Source of the DNA: Triticum aestivum | Taxonomy: Eukaryota > Streptophyta > Magnoliopsida > Poales > Poaceae | Assembly: GCF_018294505.1 (NCBI RefSeq) | Contig: NC_057807.1 | Coordinates: 139,158,747 to 139,222,746 of the forward strand | Length of the DNA: 64,000 nucleotides | Direction of reading: 5' to 3' | Part shown: positions 10,311-22,025 of the stretch, piece after piece | Position numbering within the stretch: position 1 is the first letter of the stretch | How the letters are laid out: each line of letters begins with the position of its first letter | The notes under the pieces: model-generated | Seen by the model: only the letters and a program-made list of their open reading frames with translations | Database searches by the model: none | Told to the model about the DNA's origin: nothing | Program-made: the position numbers and the translations under genes

Positions 10311-12349
10311 AAGAGGAAACGGGGGAAAGTAGTAGATACTGGCTACCCAACCGGTCTCTTGGTTGAAAAGACGAAGAAAGCATGGTGGATGGCGAAGGGT
10401 GGGGGGAAGTGGACCTATCTCTTGGTTGAAAAAGGAAAGAAAGTGACGGATGTTGGGGGACAACGCAAATGAGAATGAGCAGGTCTAGATTTCCTGTGCT
10501 CACATAGGAAAATGTCACCGAGGAGATAAGAAATGGGACAAATGCAGACATGCTGCCTAAGTGTTTGCCGCTCTCGGCAGCCACATCTGCCTCACCAATT
10601 TATGCCCCTGTTGTCCCTACGCCCATATCGCTACCGTTAATGTAAAATCACATGAAGCATTAAGCAATGCCACCTAATGTCACTATAAGTAATGGTCTAG
10701 TGTCGTCGGTAAATTGAAGCAATGCCACCACCATTTTATGAAGTGCTTCCGTCTTGCTTTATTTCCCATGAATTGTGTTTTTGCAGTTACACTTAAATCT
10801 CACACCGCTAACATTGCTTCATCCCAGTGGAACTGCACAAATTTGATTGCACATTTACTGACCATGTGCTACTCTCATGACAGTAATACCAGTGCTGTTG
10901 TTCTGCATGTTAATCTAGTGGCACTGTTGATGTGATGTGATGCTACTTACTTAAGGACTCTTCATACTGTCAATCTAGTGCCAATTATAACACAATATAT
11001 GTTGTTGTTAATCATATGCCACTGCAAATATCTGTCACTGTTTAAATAACCGTATTTCGTATTTGCGCAAACAGGGATGTCTGTCTCCATATCGTTTTGG
11101 GATGTCTGTCTCTGTATCGTTTCTATCCGCGCAATCAAAAGCACACACCTCAGTTTTAGTAGAACTGCGCAAAATGAGATGGCCATCCCTCGTTGTCGTC
11201 GTCTAACCTCCAGTCTTCAAGGTATTCCTACATTGGTAGTAACTAAGGTAGAATGACCAACGCAATCTAAAAGAAGCTGATTCATACGTTTTACTTCCTG
11301 ATTGCACTGTAGGGACGAGCGAAAACAACTGCATCCTAGTCCAGAATGCACTTTCTACCAGTTCATCCATGGACCGAGGACTAGCTGGCACGGCTGCACG
11401 GCGGTTTTTTGGGACAGGTGCGCGGACAAGAGGCATTGTGGTCTGCTTATTTCTGCAAATAGCGGTGCTTAAATTTAGTGGAATGCACATGAATTTCACC
11501 TGGTCAGTACACTGCATGGTTTAGTTCAGCATTCCAGCTGAGACCACAATTATAATTGGTTATTCTGGAATGAGAGAACCTAACCCTGGATGGTGGCAAC
11601 AAGAAAAAACCAGAGTGAACTCCAGGAAATTTAAGCCTGCCAGGAGGCCCTTTGCTCAGAGAAGCCTTGCTTGTTTTTTTCCTGATTTGTAAACCTTCTC
11701 ACAACTTTGTCTTTTGTTGTGAACTAGTATATGTTTGTTATGTTCTATGAATCATTGAGATGTATAAAATTGCTTAACTTATGCTTTTTCAAGTTTTTTA
11801 TGAAGACGAGTTTAATGTGAGTGTTCCACATGAGCGCTGGACTAGCGTGTGAACGTTTGGAATTTACATTGTGGCCTCAGTTAACTGCATGAACCAATGT
11901 AACAACTACTTACAAGTGGGGATTGTTGATTGTTAGTTGGTTGATAGCCTAGTGTTGAAGCGAGCTGAGCCAATGTGACGTGTTTTGCACAACTGCTTAC
12001 AAGTGGGAAGCACCAACAATGTTTACAAGTACTTATGTATACGTCAGCGCACAGTTCTCGAACGAGTGCTCTATTTCATCAAAACACACTGCTCGTATGA
12101 TAAATCGTGACAACTTATGTCTTACCATGCCATATTCATGAAAAAACTAGTGAGGACACATCTATTTTGGCAACAATTATGATGGTTCTCACATGATTCA
12201 CGGGCACACAGAAGTAGCAGCAGTTCCCATGGACGGATTCAAACAGAGTACTAGCCCCAAAGGGGTCGATAACATGCAAGGTTCGGATAATTAGACACAA
12301 TCCAAACTACTATTAAACACTAGCTGGGGCAACTATTTCATGCCTCGAT
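10311..12349. other. Gene-free intergenic stretch
   Basis: No domain-bearing ORF, LTR end or RNA gene was recognised. The part nearest 12350 would include the 3' UTR of the minus-strand gene that follows. Confidence 0.4.
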
Positions 12350-13313
12350 CTAATTTGGGCTGGACACATGACGGACCTTGCCATGAACATCATCGAGGAC
12401 GCCCCACAGTAGCTCAATCCTGTGAACCTTCATGAAGGCAACCATGTGGCCTTGCCACTGATAAACTTGTTTGTGGAGGTATGCCATGTCATCTTCCTGC
12501 GTAAGCTTGACAAGAACAGTATGCCTCACAAACGAAGGAGTAGCTTTGAACTTCTTGTGCTTCAGTACACCCTGGACAACATGCATGACAACAGTGAGGC
12601 TGGAATACAACTCTTCATTGGTATAACTGCAAATGGCTTCCAGGATCCAACAGCCTAAGAACTCTATTCTCCCAGTGCGTATATTCAGGTCATCCGCCTC
12701 ATAGCGAGTGACATGTACAACCACACAATCCTTGTCTGCATCAGGGCTCTAATTGAAACAGAAACAAATTCTGAATTACTTTTCAGTATAAGAAACTCAA
12801 GTTATTTAAACCACTATGTATAGCATGGCATCGAAGCTAACAAAATTTTGCATTATTAATCACCACACACTTAGATGAAAAACCACAATCGAGATCGGCA
12901 AAGAAGAAAATCACCTTGGGCAGCTCAGCGGGGGGCACATCCTCGAAGGGGGAAAACTGCTCCTGCAGTGCCACGGGGGCTGTAACCTCAAACAGGGCGT
13001 TGAGCCGTTGACCATCTCAGCAGTGGGCATGAGCGTATCTGGGGTCGGCTCGGTGGCTGCCTCCATCTTCTTGGAGCTCTCTGTCTCGTGGGGATTAGCC
13101 TCCCGCGTCTGCTCCAATATTGGTAGATCTTTGCCTGGTTCTCCTTGGTCCATCATGAAACTGACGAATACTAGGAGATCACCGAGAGGAAAACACAATC
13201 GCAATGACAATGAAACAAAAAAGAGAGTGAGGATCGGTTACTGCTTTGCAAAAGTTCTTTTTTCTCTGAACGAAAATATACCAACATAACGGATCCGCTT
13301 ACCTTCCCTTCAT
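12350..13313 (-). pseudogene. Three-exon gene of unknown function with one frameshift
   Basis: On the minus strand the exons are 13313-13303 (ATG AAG GGA AG), 13160-12915 and 12748-12350. All junctions are canonical: donor AG|GTAAGC, acceptor GTCAG|TTTC, donor CCAAG|GTGATT and acceptor ATTAG|AGCC. The first junction keeps the frame. Exon 2 starts in a Glu/Pro-rich frame, but a one-base shift near GCTGAGATGG (about 13015) is needed to reach the frame that joins exon 3; read literally, the product ends soon after that junction. Exon 3 encodes about 132 residues (VVVHVTRYEADDLNIR ... VRHVSSPN) without a motif I know. The 5' region ends at a retrotransposon boundary at 13471. It is either a recent pseudogene or an assembly indel. 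Confidence 0.55.
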
Positions 13314-13470
13314 TGGGAGAGAAGAAAAGTGGCAGATGCGAGTGTTGCCTTTCTGGAAGACGGTGAGGGAGAAGGGGATTCAGCGAAGAGTGAAATGATG
13401 GTTGCTTCGTCCGTCAAACTTAGACTGCGGGGAGGTGGGGTTTTGTGATACGACGGCTTGTTACTGCCGC

Positions 13471-15175
13471 TGTAGGATCGAAAGTATGTCTAGAGGGGGG
13501 TGATTAGACTACTTGACCAAATAAAAACTTATCCTTTTCCCAATTTTAGTTCTTGGCAGATTTTAGCAACTTTGCACGGTTCAAGCAATCTTAACACAAT
13601 TCAAGCAAGCATGCAAAGAGTATATGAGCAGCGGAAAGTAAAGCATGCAACTTGCAAGAATGTAAAGGGAAGGGTTTGGAGAATGCAAACGCAATAGGAG
13701 ACACGGATGTTTTTTTCATGGTTCCGACAGGTGGTGCTATCGTACATCCACGTTGATGGAGACTTCAACCCACGAAGGGTAACGGCTGTGCGAGTCCACG
13801 GAGGGCTCCACCCATGAAGGGTCCATGAAGAAGCAACCTTGTCTATCCCACCATGGCCGTCGCCCACGAAGGACTTGCCTCACTAGCGGTAGATCTTCAC
13901 GAAGTAGGCGATCTCCTTGCTCATACAAACTCCTTGGTTCAACTCCACAATCTTGTCAGAGGCTCCCAAGTGACACCTAGCCAATCTAGGAGACACCACT
14001 CTCCAAGAAGTAACAAATGGTGTGTTGATGATGAACTCCTTGCTCTTGTGCTTCAAATGATAGTCTCCCCAACACTCAATTCTCTCTCATAGGATTTGGA
14101 TTTGGTGGAAAGAAGATTTGAGTGGAAAGCAACTTGGGAAGGCTAGAGATCAAGATTCATATGGTAGGAATGGAATATCTTGGCCTCAACACAAGTGTAG
14201 GTGGTTCTCTCTCAAAAAATGTAAGTTGGAAGTGTAGGTTCGTTCTTATGGCTCTCTCCACGAATGAAGAGGAGGTGGAGGGGTATATATAGCCTCCACA
14301 CAAAATCTAACCGTTACACACAACTTGCCAATCTCAGTGGGACCGAATTGAGAAACTCGGTCGGACCGATTCAACAAATCTAGTGACCGTTAGGATTTTC
14401 AGAGGGACCGACATGCAACTCGGTAGGACCGATATGGTTAGGGTTAGGGCATAACATAATCTCAGTGACACCGATAACACAAACTCGGTGAGACCGATTT
14501 TGGTAATAAGCTAACCAGAGAGTTGGTCAGGTAAACTCTGTGGGACCGATTTGCTCATTTCGATGAGACCGAAATGTTACGAAAGGGAAACAGAGAGTTT
14601 ACATTGCAATCTCGGTGGGACCGATCGCTCATCTCGGTGGGACCAAAACATTATGAAGGGAAACAGAGAGATTACAATCCCATCTCGGTGAGACCGAGAT
14701 CCCTATCGGTGAAGCCGATTTGCCTAGGGTTTGTGGCAGTGGCTAGGACATCTGAACTCGGTTGCGCCGGATAGAAAGAATCGGTGGGGCCGGATAGAAA
14801 GAATCAGTGGGGCCAAGTTTGACTTTTGGTTTAGGTCATATGTGGATGTGAGAAAGTAGTTGAGGGCTTTGGAGCATATCACTAAGCATTTTGAGCAAGA
14901 ACCTCATTAAGCAACACCTCATCCCCTCTTGATAGTATTGGCTTTTCCTATAGACTCAATGTGATCTTGGATCACTAAAGTAGAAAATGTAGAGTCTTGA
15001 GCTTTGAGCTTGAGCCAATCCTTTTGTCCTTAGCATTTTGAGGGGTCCACTTTTCTCATCCATGCCATGCCAATCATTGAGCTTTCCTAAAATATTTATC
15101 TTGAAATAGCATTAGCTCAATGAGCTATATGTTGTTAGGAATTACCAAAACCACCTAGGGATAATTGCACTTTCA
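13471..15175 (-). repeat. Sirevirus 3' LTR (left), 1705 bp
   Basis: The plus strand begins TGTAGGATCGAAAGTATG and ends TTGCACTTTCA, matching the right LTR over both of its halves with few substitutions. On its right edge is a CTCCCCCTTTTTGG block (15179), whose complement CCAAAAAGGGGGAG is the polypurine tract. Further CTCCCCCT copies at 15281 and 15639 fit the multiple PPTs known for Sireviruses. Confidence 0.85.
14325..14825. promoter_or_regulatory. Palindrome array TCGGT-N3-ACCGA in the LTR
   Basis: About a dozen intact or decayed copies of TCGGTNNNACCGA are spaced every 20-45 bp. Examples are CTCGGTCGGACCGATTC, CTCGGTAGGACCGATATGG and CTCGGTGAGACCGAGAT. The spacer is constantly three bases, so each copy is a dyad. 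Sirevirus LTRs are known for repeated palindromic motifs upstream of their promoter; that these bind a regulator is inference. Confidence 0.75.
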
Positions 15176-15698
15176 ATCTCCCCCTTTTTGGTAATTGATG
15201 ACAACATATAGATCAAAGCTTAGACAAATGATAATAGGAGTGAAAAGCATTGTCACTTTGAGAAGTATGTGAAAAGCAAGAGCTCCCCCTAAATTTTTGC
15301 ATAGTTTAAGATTTGCTTTGGACTACAAATGCACAATGAGTTAGGATCATGGGTTACTCTTCCATGTCACATACATCTTGGTGGAGCACTCAAAATGATA
15401 ATAATTAAATACATGCACTCATCACCAAGCAAAGTGAGTGATCATATAGAGTTATAAAAGGATAAGGTCATCCAACAAGCATTAAGGTAGCATCGTATAT
15501 GATCAACCACATGATCATCCAAGTATCACACAAAAGCATAGAGTATCTCAAACAAGCAAATAACAAAGTTCAACCACCAAAAACAAGAGAGAAAAAAAAG
15601 CAACACTCTCTCTCGAAGCCTATGATCTATACATTTTCTCCCCCTTTGGCAACAAGTTACCAAAAAGTTCATAAAAATGCATAGTGGTAGATCAACTC

Positions 15699-17774
15699 TC
15701 AGGCTTGGTCTTCTGGTGGTGGTGTAGATAAAATTCCAAGGACGAAGGCATCAGTTGATGTAGATGGAGCTGGTGGAGTGGGTGATGGAGCTGGATGCAC
15801 TGAAGCTGTAGCTGGTGCGTATGATGTAGCTCTAGTGTCTGGAACAGGCACTAGAGCAGATCTCTGTCCTCTGGGCACTCTAGCAAAAGCATCAGTGGTA
15901 GACTTGCCCTTCTTCTCCTGCACTTCATCCTGAAGTTTCTCAACAACTGACTGTATCTCAGTGACCTTCACATCTAAATCATAGAACTTCTGCTCCATGA
16001 TCCTCTCCAAGCTCTCCTAGTTTTGAGTTAGGGTGGCCAATCCCTTCTCAATCCTCAGAGTGGAGGCAATCAAGTAGCCAAGCTGATCTTGCTTTCTCTT
16101 CAGGAAATACTGAGATGCCTCATCAATGGTTGGCATCTTTGCAGCCTTTTCAGTCCTTACTTTCTCCTTCTTTTCTTGTGCTTGCACAGAGGATGGTTCA
16201 TTCTCATCCATCACCATAGTGTTGTCCTCAAAGTCTGGGTAGATGGGCATGTGATCCTTGTCCAAGAGATATGTTCCAGTGCCCATCTTGAAGTTGATTA
16301 GCTCCTGGATCTGTGGGGCATACCCACAACTTCTCTTCTGATCTGCAGCTGTCCTCTTGATAGTTTCCACAATTAGGCTCATGACTTTGAACTTTTGAGG
16401 CACATCAAATATGTGAAGCGGGTTAATTGCATGGCCTCTGATCATCTTGTGATCACATAACTTTGGCAATAGAGTGTGCCTGAGGATCTAGTTGATTGTT
16501 GGCAAACCTGACAGAAGGTAATGTACTGATGCAAATTTGTGTGTCTCAACAGCAGCATGTGGGATCTCTCTGTACATATGTGCCATGGAGTTGTGATCCT
16601 TCTTCTTCTTGGCATAGACATCCAAGTTATCCTCATTCTCCTTAGGAGCATTGATCAATTTTTCCCATTCTTCAATTGTTGATTGGTACCTAGTACCTTC
16701 AGACATCCAGACAATCCTTCCATCTGGGTAGAAATGAGCTGTGGAGTAGAACTGCATAATAAGCTCATCATTCCACTTTGTGAGCTTCTGCCCAACAAAG
16801 TCCTCTACTCCACAAGACTTGAAACTATCATAGACTCCAGGATAGTGTTCTTCATTTTCCCTGATGTACTTCCAGTCCACCCATCTCATATCACAGACTA
16901 TAGGCTTCTTGTCAAGCAGCACTGTCTCATAGAAGTCCCGATGTTCCGTTGTATGGAACCTGTAGTCCACAGCAATTCTTCTCCTGACTGCATAGGGATA
17001 AGTCAATCTCCACTGTCTGAGTCCTGCATCCTTCCTGAGCTTCATGTCCTCATCTACTGGATGAGCATCATTGTGATCTGGAATTTTGGGCTTCAACTTC
17101 CTCAAGACATGTGACTCATCATCTTCTTCTTCTATAGCAGCTTCAGGCACTGGGGCCTTGTTCTTCTCTCCAGCAAGAATATTCCTTGTATTCCTCTTGG
17201 GTGCAGCTTTGGGCTTTGGTACAGCTTCCTTGGGAGCTTCTTTGGGCTATGATGGAGCAGCCCCTGATCTTATAGCATCTCCCATAAGCTTTTGAGCTTT
17301 AGGTGCTGGTGCCGCAACCTCTTCCTCTTCTTCTTCGGAGTCTCTCCTCATAGAGGGCTTGCCAAGTACCTTGGCAGTAGTGGTTCTGACTCTCTTCTTC
17401 TTCTTTTCTTGGCCAGTAGCTTCATCTTCAGACTCAATGGTGAACTTCATGGTTTCACCAGTGGCAACCTTCCTAGGTTTGGAAGTGGGAATCCTTCTTG
17501 CAGGTGCCTTCTTTTGCATTCATGGCTTAATGGCAGCAGCTGGGCCATATTCCTTTTTCAGCACCTTCTTCTTTGAAGTGGCCTCATCCTCAATAGTCAC
17601 ATAGTCCTCATCCTCAGAATCTGAGGTTCTCTTCTTTCTGGTCCTGGCGGCTGCCTTAGGCAAATTTTTGGGTGTGCTCCTGCTACCATCATCATAGCTA
17701 CTAGAGGAAATAGTGCCCTCACTCATGTGAACTTGCTCCTCAGACTTGTTCTGATTGTCACTCTGATCTGACAT
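15699..17774 (-). pseudogene. Env-like additional ORF of the Sirevirus, four in-frame stops
   Basis: A single frame runs from the ATG at 17772-17774 (MSDQSDNQ) to TGA/TAG at 15699, about 691 codons. It is interrupted by stops at 17520, 17247, 16488 and 16017, with no frameshift. The first ~220 codons are Lys/Arg/Ser/Glu-rich and charged. The middle (17100-16400) is globular, with WRLTYPYAVRRR, VCDMRWVDWKYI and LIMQFYSTAHFYPDG, and resembles the 'putative plant transposon protein' domain seen in such extra ORFs. The C-terminus includes a short coiled-coil stretch (MEQKFYDLDVKVTEIQ) and a Pro/Ala/Ser-rich tail. It lies between gag and the 3' LTR. No clear signal peptide or membrane segment is visible, so 'env-like' denotes position only. 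Confidence 0.65.
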
Positions 17775-17914
17775 GATGCAAACACTGACATACGACCCTG
17801 TGAATAGATATAATGAGATAGATTGGATGAGCATCACAAAGTACAGATGTTTTTGCAAAAGAATGAGTCAAAAACTTAGTTTTAGTTTTCCACAGAAAGC
17901 ATTTCGGATCTACC

Positions 17915-18720
17915 GATTTGAAAACTCGGTGATACCAAAGCAGCTTTTGGAACCTAAACTAGTGAACACGGTCAGACCGAGTCACAGTTCGGTGGCACCG
18001 AGACTGCTAGGGTTTCACAAAGTCCTAAACTCGGTCACACCGATTTGCAATTCTCAGTCAGACCGAGAATCACATATGCAATGGCCTTAGCCAAATCGGT
18101 GGAACCGATTTCTACAACTCGGTTGGTCCGAGATGATTTCAGCGGAAACCTAACCCTAAATTTTCAATCCACAACTAAACTACGGAGTGATTTCACTGGA
18201 TAGAGTGATCTCAATCATGGCAAGATACATGGCAAAACAGTGTGCTAGGAATCAGAGTGAGATTAGCACAAGGATCAAGTCCATACCCTAAGTGCGGCGA
18301 TGGACCTGCTACGGTGGCAACAGAGGAGACGATTCCTGTTGACGGCGGTGGAGACCAGCGGCAGGCGGCAGCTGGCGATGAGGAGGACGATCCGGAGACC
18401 CAGGGAGGCAAAGCAGGCTGAGCGCGGGCAAAGGGGTTTGGAGAAATTTCCAAATTTTGGCCCGGGGATATATATAGCCTGACCCTGTCAGTGTGACCGA
18501 GTGGAACAACTCGGTGGCACCGAGATGCATAACTGCAAGCAGTTACTGCAACTCGTGTGACCGAAAAGTTCAAATCGGTTGCACCGAGAGTGAAAACCTA
18601 GATCGACTTAGTGATCTCGGTATGACCGAAATGGATGAATCGGTCAGACCAAAGCGCATAAAGAAGTTTTGGAAGTTTAAATCTATGACGAATCGGGGAC
18701 TCCGAGTGCTCCTCACAGAG
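17915..18720. promoter_or_regulatory. Second TCGGT-N3-ACCGA palindrome array, internal
   Basis: About fourteen copies, such as TTCGGTGGCACCGAGACTG, CTCGGTCACACCGATTTG and ATCGGTGGAACCGATTTC, are found upstream of the env-like ORF on its own strand. They are the same dyad as in the LTR. A TATATATAGCC phrase at 18470 (plus) lies inside the array. This second array outside the LTR could drive a separate env-like transcript (inference). Confidence 0.65.
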
Positions 18721-19050
18721 TGGTTCGAATCTGACTTGGTCAAACTTTGTGATGTAGTATGAATAGAGTTTGAGACAAGAAAATCACAGATAGCTAGAGA
18801 AGGTTCTTAGGCATTCTTTTCCATCCACTTGGCAAAAGAAAATAAACCAAGCAATCAAACTACAAGTGGATGTCCTCGAATGAGTAAAATATGCAACCAA
18901 TATGCTCACACAATAAAATGGCAAATGAAATACGTGACAAAGCATGCACAAACAATTCTAGCATCTATCAAGAAATTGGCGATGACTAGGTCATCTATAT
19001 ATGAGTATATTGACTTAGGAGTCAAATGAGAACATTTGATCATAGGTCAT
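18721..19050. other. Sirevirus internal non-coding segment
   Basis: AT-rich sequence up to the gypsy insertion point, without pol motifs. It ends in GTCAT immediately before the gypsy LTR. Confidence 0.5.
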
Positions 19051-19347
19051 TGTCTGATTTCGGGTTCTGGGAGACCCTTGAGGTTCGAACACTAGGGTGC
19101 GCACGAAGATCTTTCCCCTACCAGCTCACGTCTTGATGCTCGCAAGGAATCTAAGCTAGAAGGAAGAACACACAAGGAACACGAGGTTTATACTGGTTCA
19201 GGACACCATTGTGGTGTAATACCCTACTCCAGTGTGTGGTGTGGTGGATTGCCTCAGGGGCTGATAATGAACAGTACAAAGGGAGAACAGCCTCGCGAGG
19301 GGCTATTCTTGAGCTGGTGCGATGAACTGCTTGGGTGAGTTCAGTCG

Positions 19348-19399
<52 letters not shown>

Positions 19400-19995
19400 T
19401 CTCTCTCTCTCTCTCTCTCTGATTGATCCCCCTTTGCCTTGCGGTGGCTAGCTCTATTTATAGAGGGAGCCCCCGGGCCTCTTCCCAAATAATGAGCGGG
19501 AAGGGCGCCAACAATTGGCCATTTTGAAAGGGAACATCTAGTACACTTATCCTGACTAAAGTTGGTCTTCGACTGCCAAAGGCTCTAACGATGACGCCGC
19601 CCTGGGCTCCACGATGACCTCCATCCTGCCGTTCTGCTGGTCTTGGTCTTGTTGCACCGAAACGGTAACCTTTGCCTGATGCCTTGGCATGTGCGTGCCC
19701 CGTTTGCACCGAAGGGGAAACTAGGCCGGCACCCGCCTGGCGCTCGTCTGGTCTCGATCGTCATGGCTTGCGTCACGGGCTCCACGTGAGGTGCCCTGCC
19801 TTGATCTCCCTGCCTCCTCGCGAGCCTACCTGATGAGGCCGCTCCTGAGGAAGCTTCCTGTCATCCGCCCCGCGAGGCTTGGCCCCTCGCGAGGGTCTTG
19901 AGCTTGAGCTGATGAAGCTGGGCCGCACTGGGCCCCCACTTGAGCCACGCAGCAGGCAGGCAAGTCTGGGGACCCCCATTCCCGGAACGCCGACA
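19051..19995 (-). repeat. Tat gypsy 3' LTR (left)
   Basis: Begins TGTCTGATTTCGGG and ends GGAACGCCGACA. It contains a long (CT)n/(TATC)n microsatellite (about 19348-19421) that is shorter in its partner. Just inside is a purine-rich complement (CTTGGGCCCGGGGGCTAC) consistent with the polypurine tract. Confidence 0.85.
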
Positions 19996-20236
19996 GTAGC
20001 CCCCGGGCCCAAGGCATGCCTGGACTTGGCTTAGCAGAGAAGCAAAAGGGGCAAGTGCGAAGCGCCGCGAGCCCCAATAGCTTGCGGCCTTGGGTGCCGC
20101 GTGGCGATTGATTGGACGTGGGCATCTCCGCTTCCCCACGACGCCTCGGCAACCGCACGACTTGACAAGTCCCTGCATGCAAAAATGGGTCATTATTACC
20201 TACGATCGTGGAGGCCAGTGGTTGGCCTTCTCCGGC

Positions 20237-20319
20237 TATAAGTACGGAACGACGTGCGCCCCTTCAGTCCATTCCTTCCCGCTACTCCTTTTTCTCCATC
20301 CCGGCTGCTCGCCATCCCC
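20237..20319 (+). promoter_or_regulatory. TATA box and leader of the antisense ORF
   Basis: TATAAGTA at 20237-20244 is followed by a CT-rich leader and an ATG at 20320, 83 bp downstream. The order and spacing are those of a plant core promoter. Because it points opposite to the retrotransposon, it would give the antisense ORF its own transcript. Confidence 0.55.
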
Positions 20320-21063
20320 ATGGCTCCACCGAAGAGGTTCTCGGCCGAGGAGAAGGGAAAGGCTTGTTAGGAAGGGCCTGACTCTCCTCTGACCAAGCGC
20401 GGCCGGGGCCGCCCTCGCAAGCATCATGTGGCCCCTGTAGTGGCTTCCCGTGGTCGTGGAGGCGGTCCCCTGCGCGATGATGAGCGCCCGGTTGCCGATG
20501 AGAGATACAATGTGGCTGCGCGACCCCCAAGGCCGCGCTTCTGCTCGGCGGAGGTGCTGCCGGAGTTTGTCGTGTGGTCGGCGTGCCCGACCAGCACCTG
20601 GCTTCAGCTCCCCCACTTCTTTGTAGGTGAACTTCTGGCTGGCGCTCCGGGCGGCCTCTGGCTTCAGGCGGACGGTTGCTGTAGCAGGGCCTCCTGGGCT
20701 TCGCTGGAGGTCTCCGTCACCGGGGAGGCGGCCCTGACCCGCGGCTGGCAAATGTTTGCCCGCGCGCGTGGCCTGAGCCGGCGGTGCACCCTACACTTCA
20801 AGTTCGACGGCGACGCCACCCTCTACGTGAGGGTGTTCGGGGAAGACGGCCGCCGTGCTGGGTGCTGCCCCAAAGACGATGACCGCGGTCGTGAGCCCAT
20901 CCCTGGCGCTCGGGGCTCGCCAAGCTTGGGCGACTCTCCTTCAGACAGCAGCTCCTCCAGCGGTGGCCGTGACCAGCCCCCGCGTCGTCGCGCCCGCCTG
21001 GGGGAAGGTAGCGGGTCGGTCCGCCGCCGCGCCCCGGTGTTGCGAGAGAAGGGATCTAACTGA
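20320..21063 (+). pseudogene. Antisense retrotransposon ORF: AT-hook plus B3-type DNA-binding domain
   Basis: From ATG 20320 (MAPPKRFSAEEKGK) one frame runs 247 codons to TGA 21061-21063, interrupted only by TAG at codon 17 (20368-20370). Codons 26-35 read KRGRGRPRKH, a textbook AT-hook (GRP core). Codons ~94-172 fit a plant B3 domain: WLQLPHFFVGELL, then GLWLQADG, LTRGWQMFARARGLSRR, LHFKFDGDATLYVRVFGEDG. The tail is acidic then Ser-rich and Arg-rich. B3 domains bind DNA in ARF, LAV, RAV and REM factors. Here the gene lies between integrase and 3' LTR on the opposite strand, with its own TATA box. Other Tat elements have antisense ORFs here (e.g. gene23 of maize Grande). I infer a captured or lineage-specific regulator; the stop may inactivate this copy, or translation may start downstream. 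Confidence 0.7.
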
Positions 21064-21814
21064 GCTCCGGAGGCAGTACCATCCCTCGCCGCGAGTTGGT
21101 GCCGAGCAAGTCGTGCCTATTTTGTTTTTCTTCCTTCCCTCTGCAAAAAGAAGGTAGCATAGGGCCCCGCGGGGGCGTCTTGAACTGCTGCTGTTAATTA
21201 TCGTGTTGTTTCTGCTATTTCTGTGCCATGTTTCCGTGTCGCGTGCCAGCGTGTGTGAATTACTTAGCTCGGGGAGGCTTGTCACGGTCTTCGCCTCCCG
21301 AGGCTGAGGCCTCGCCGTGCGCTTCATGTCCTGCAAGGATTAGTCAAGAGGGGTAGTTTCCGGTTTCGGTTGTGGGGGCGACCGATCCAGGTCCTGTGCT
21401 CGCGTCGCGATGCCCGTGGGGCACGGACCGGGAGGAGTGCTCCCGTAGCGGACTCGGATAGGAAAGCTTCAAACGATTGGGGCAGAAAAACACTCGCGAG
21501 GGTGCCCGTGTACCTCCCTCGCGAGACTTGCGCGAGAGAAAACGATGCAAGCGAGTGAAAGAGACAAAGGGTCACAATCTAGAGACGGCAACAGCTCCAA
21601 TAAAACTTCAAATAGGAACGAACAAGCCAACTGCATAAAGCAAATGAAAAAGCCGCGTCCGGCACCTAATCTAGTCTTTGACGTCTTCTCACCAGCGCGG
21701 AGCTAAGTGCTGCCACTAGGCGTGGGCGGGAGCCCCCGAGGCCCGAGGGCGGCACTCTGGAGACTCTGGGGCGTGTATAGCCCCACTCATTATTATGTGA
21801 GAGTGTCACAGGCG
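21064..21814. other. Tat element non-coding region
   Basis: GC-rich sequence between the antisense ORF and integrase with no domain-bearing ORF. It would include the antisense ORF's 3' UTR. Confidence 0.5.
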
Positions 21815-22025
21815 GCGAGCTTCACAGGCACCAGGCCTTTTTCAAAATGTGGCAGCTTCACAGGCATTGGCCTTCTTCACAGGCACCGGGCCTTTTCAAA
21901 ATGCGGCAGCTTCACAGGCATTGGACTTATTCACAGGCACCGGCCTTTTCCAAACTGCGGCAGCTTCACATGCATTGGCCTTCTTCACAGGCACCAGGCC
22001 TTTCCCATAGGCACTGGGCCTCGCT
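21815..22025 (+). repeat. 54-bp minisatellite, ~3.5 units
   Basis: GGCAGCTTCACAGGCATTGG recurs at 21851, 21905 and 21959, alternating with TTCACAGGCACCGGGCCTT. It lies directly after the integrase stop codon, in the 3' untranslated part of the element. Confidence 0.8.
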
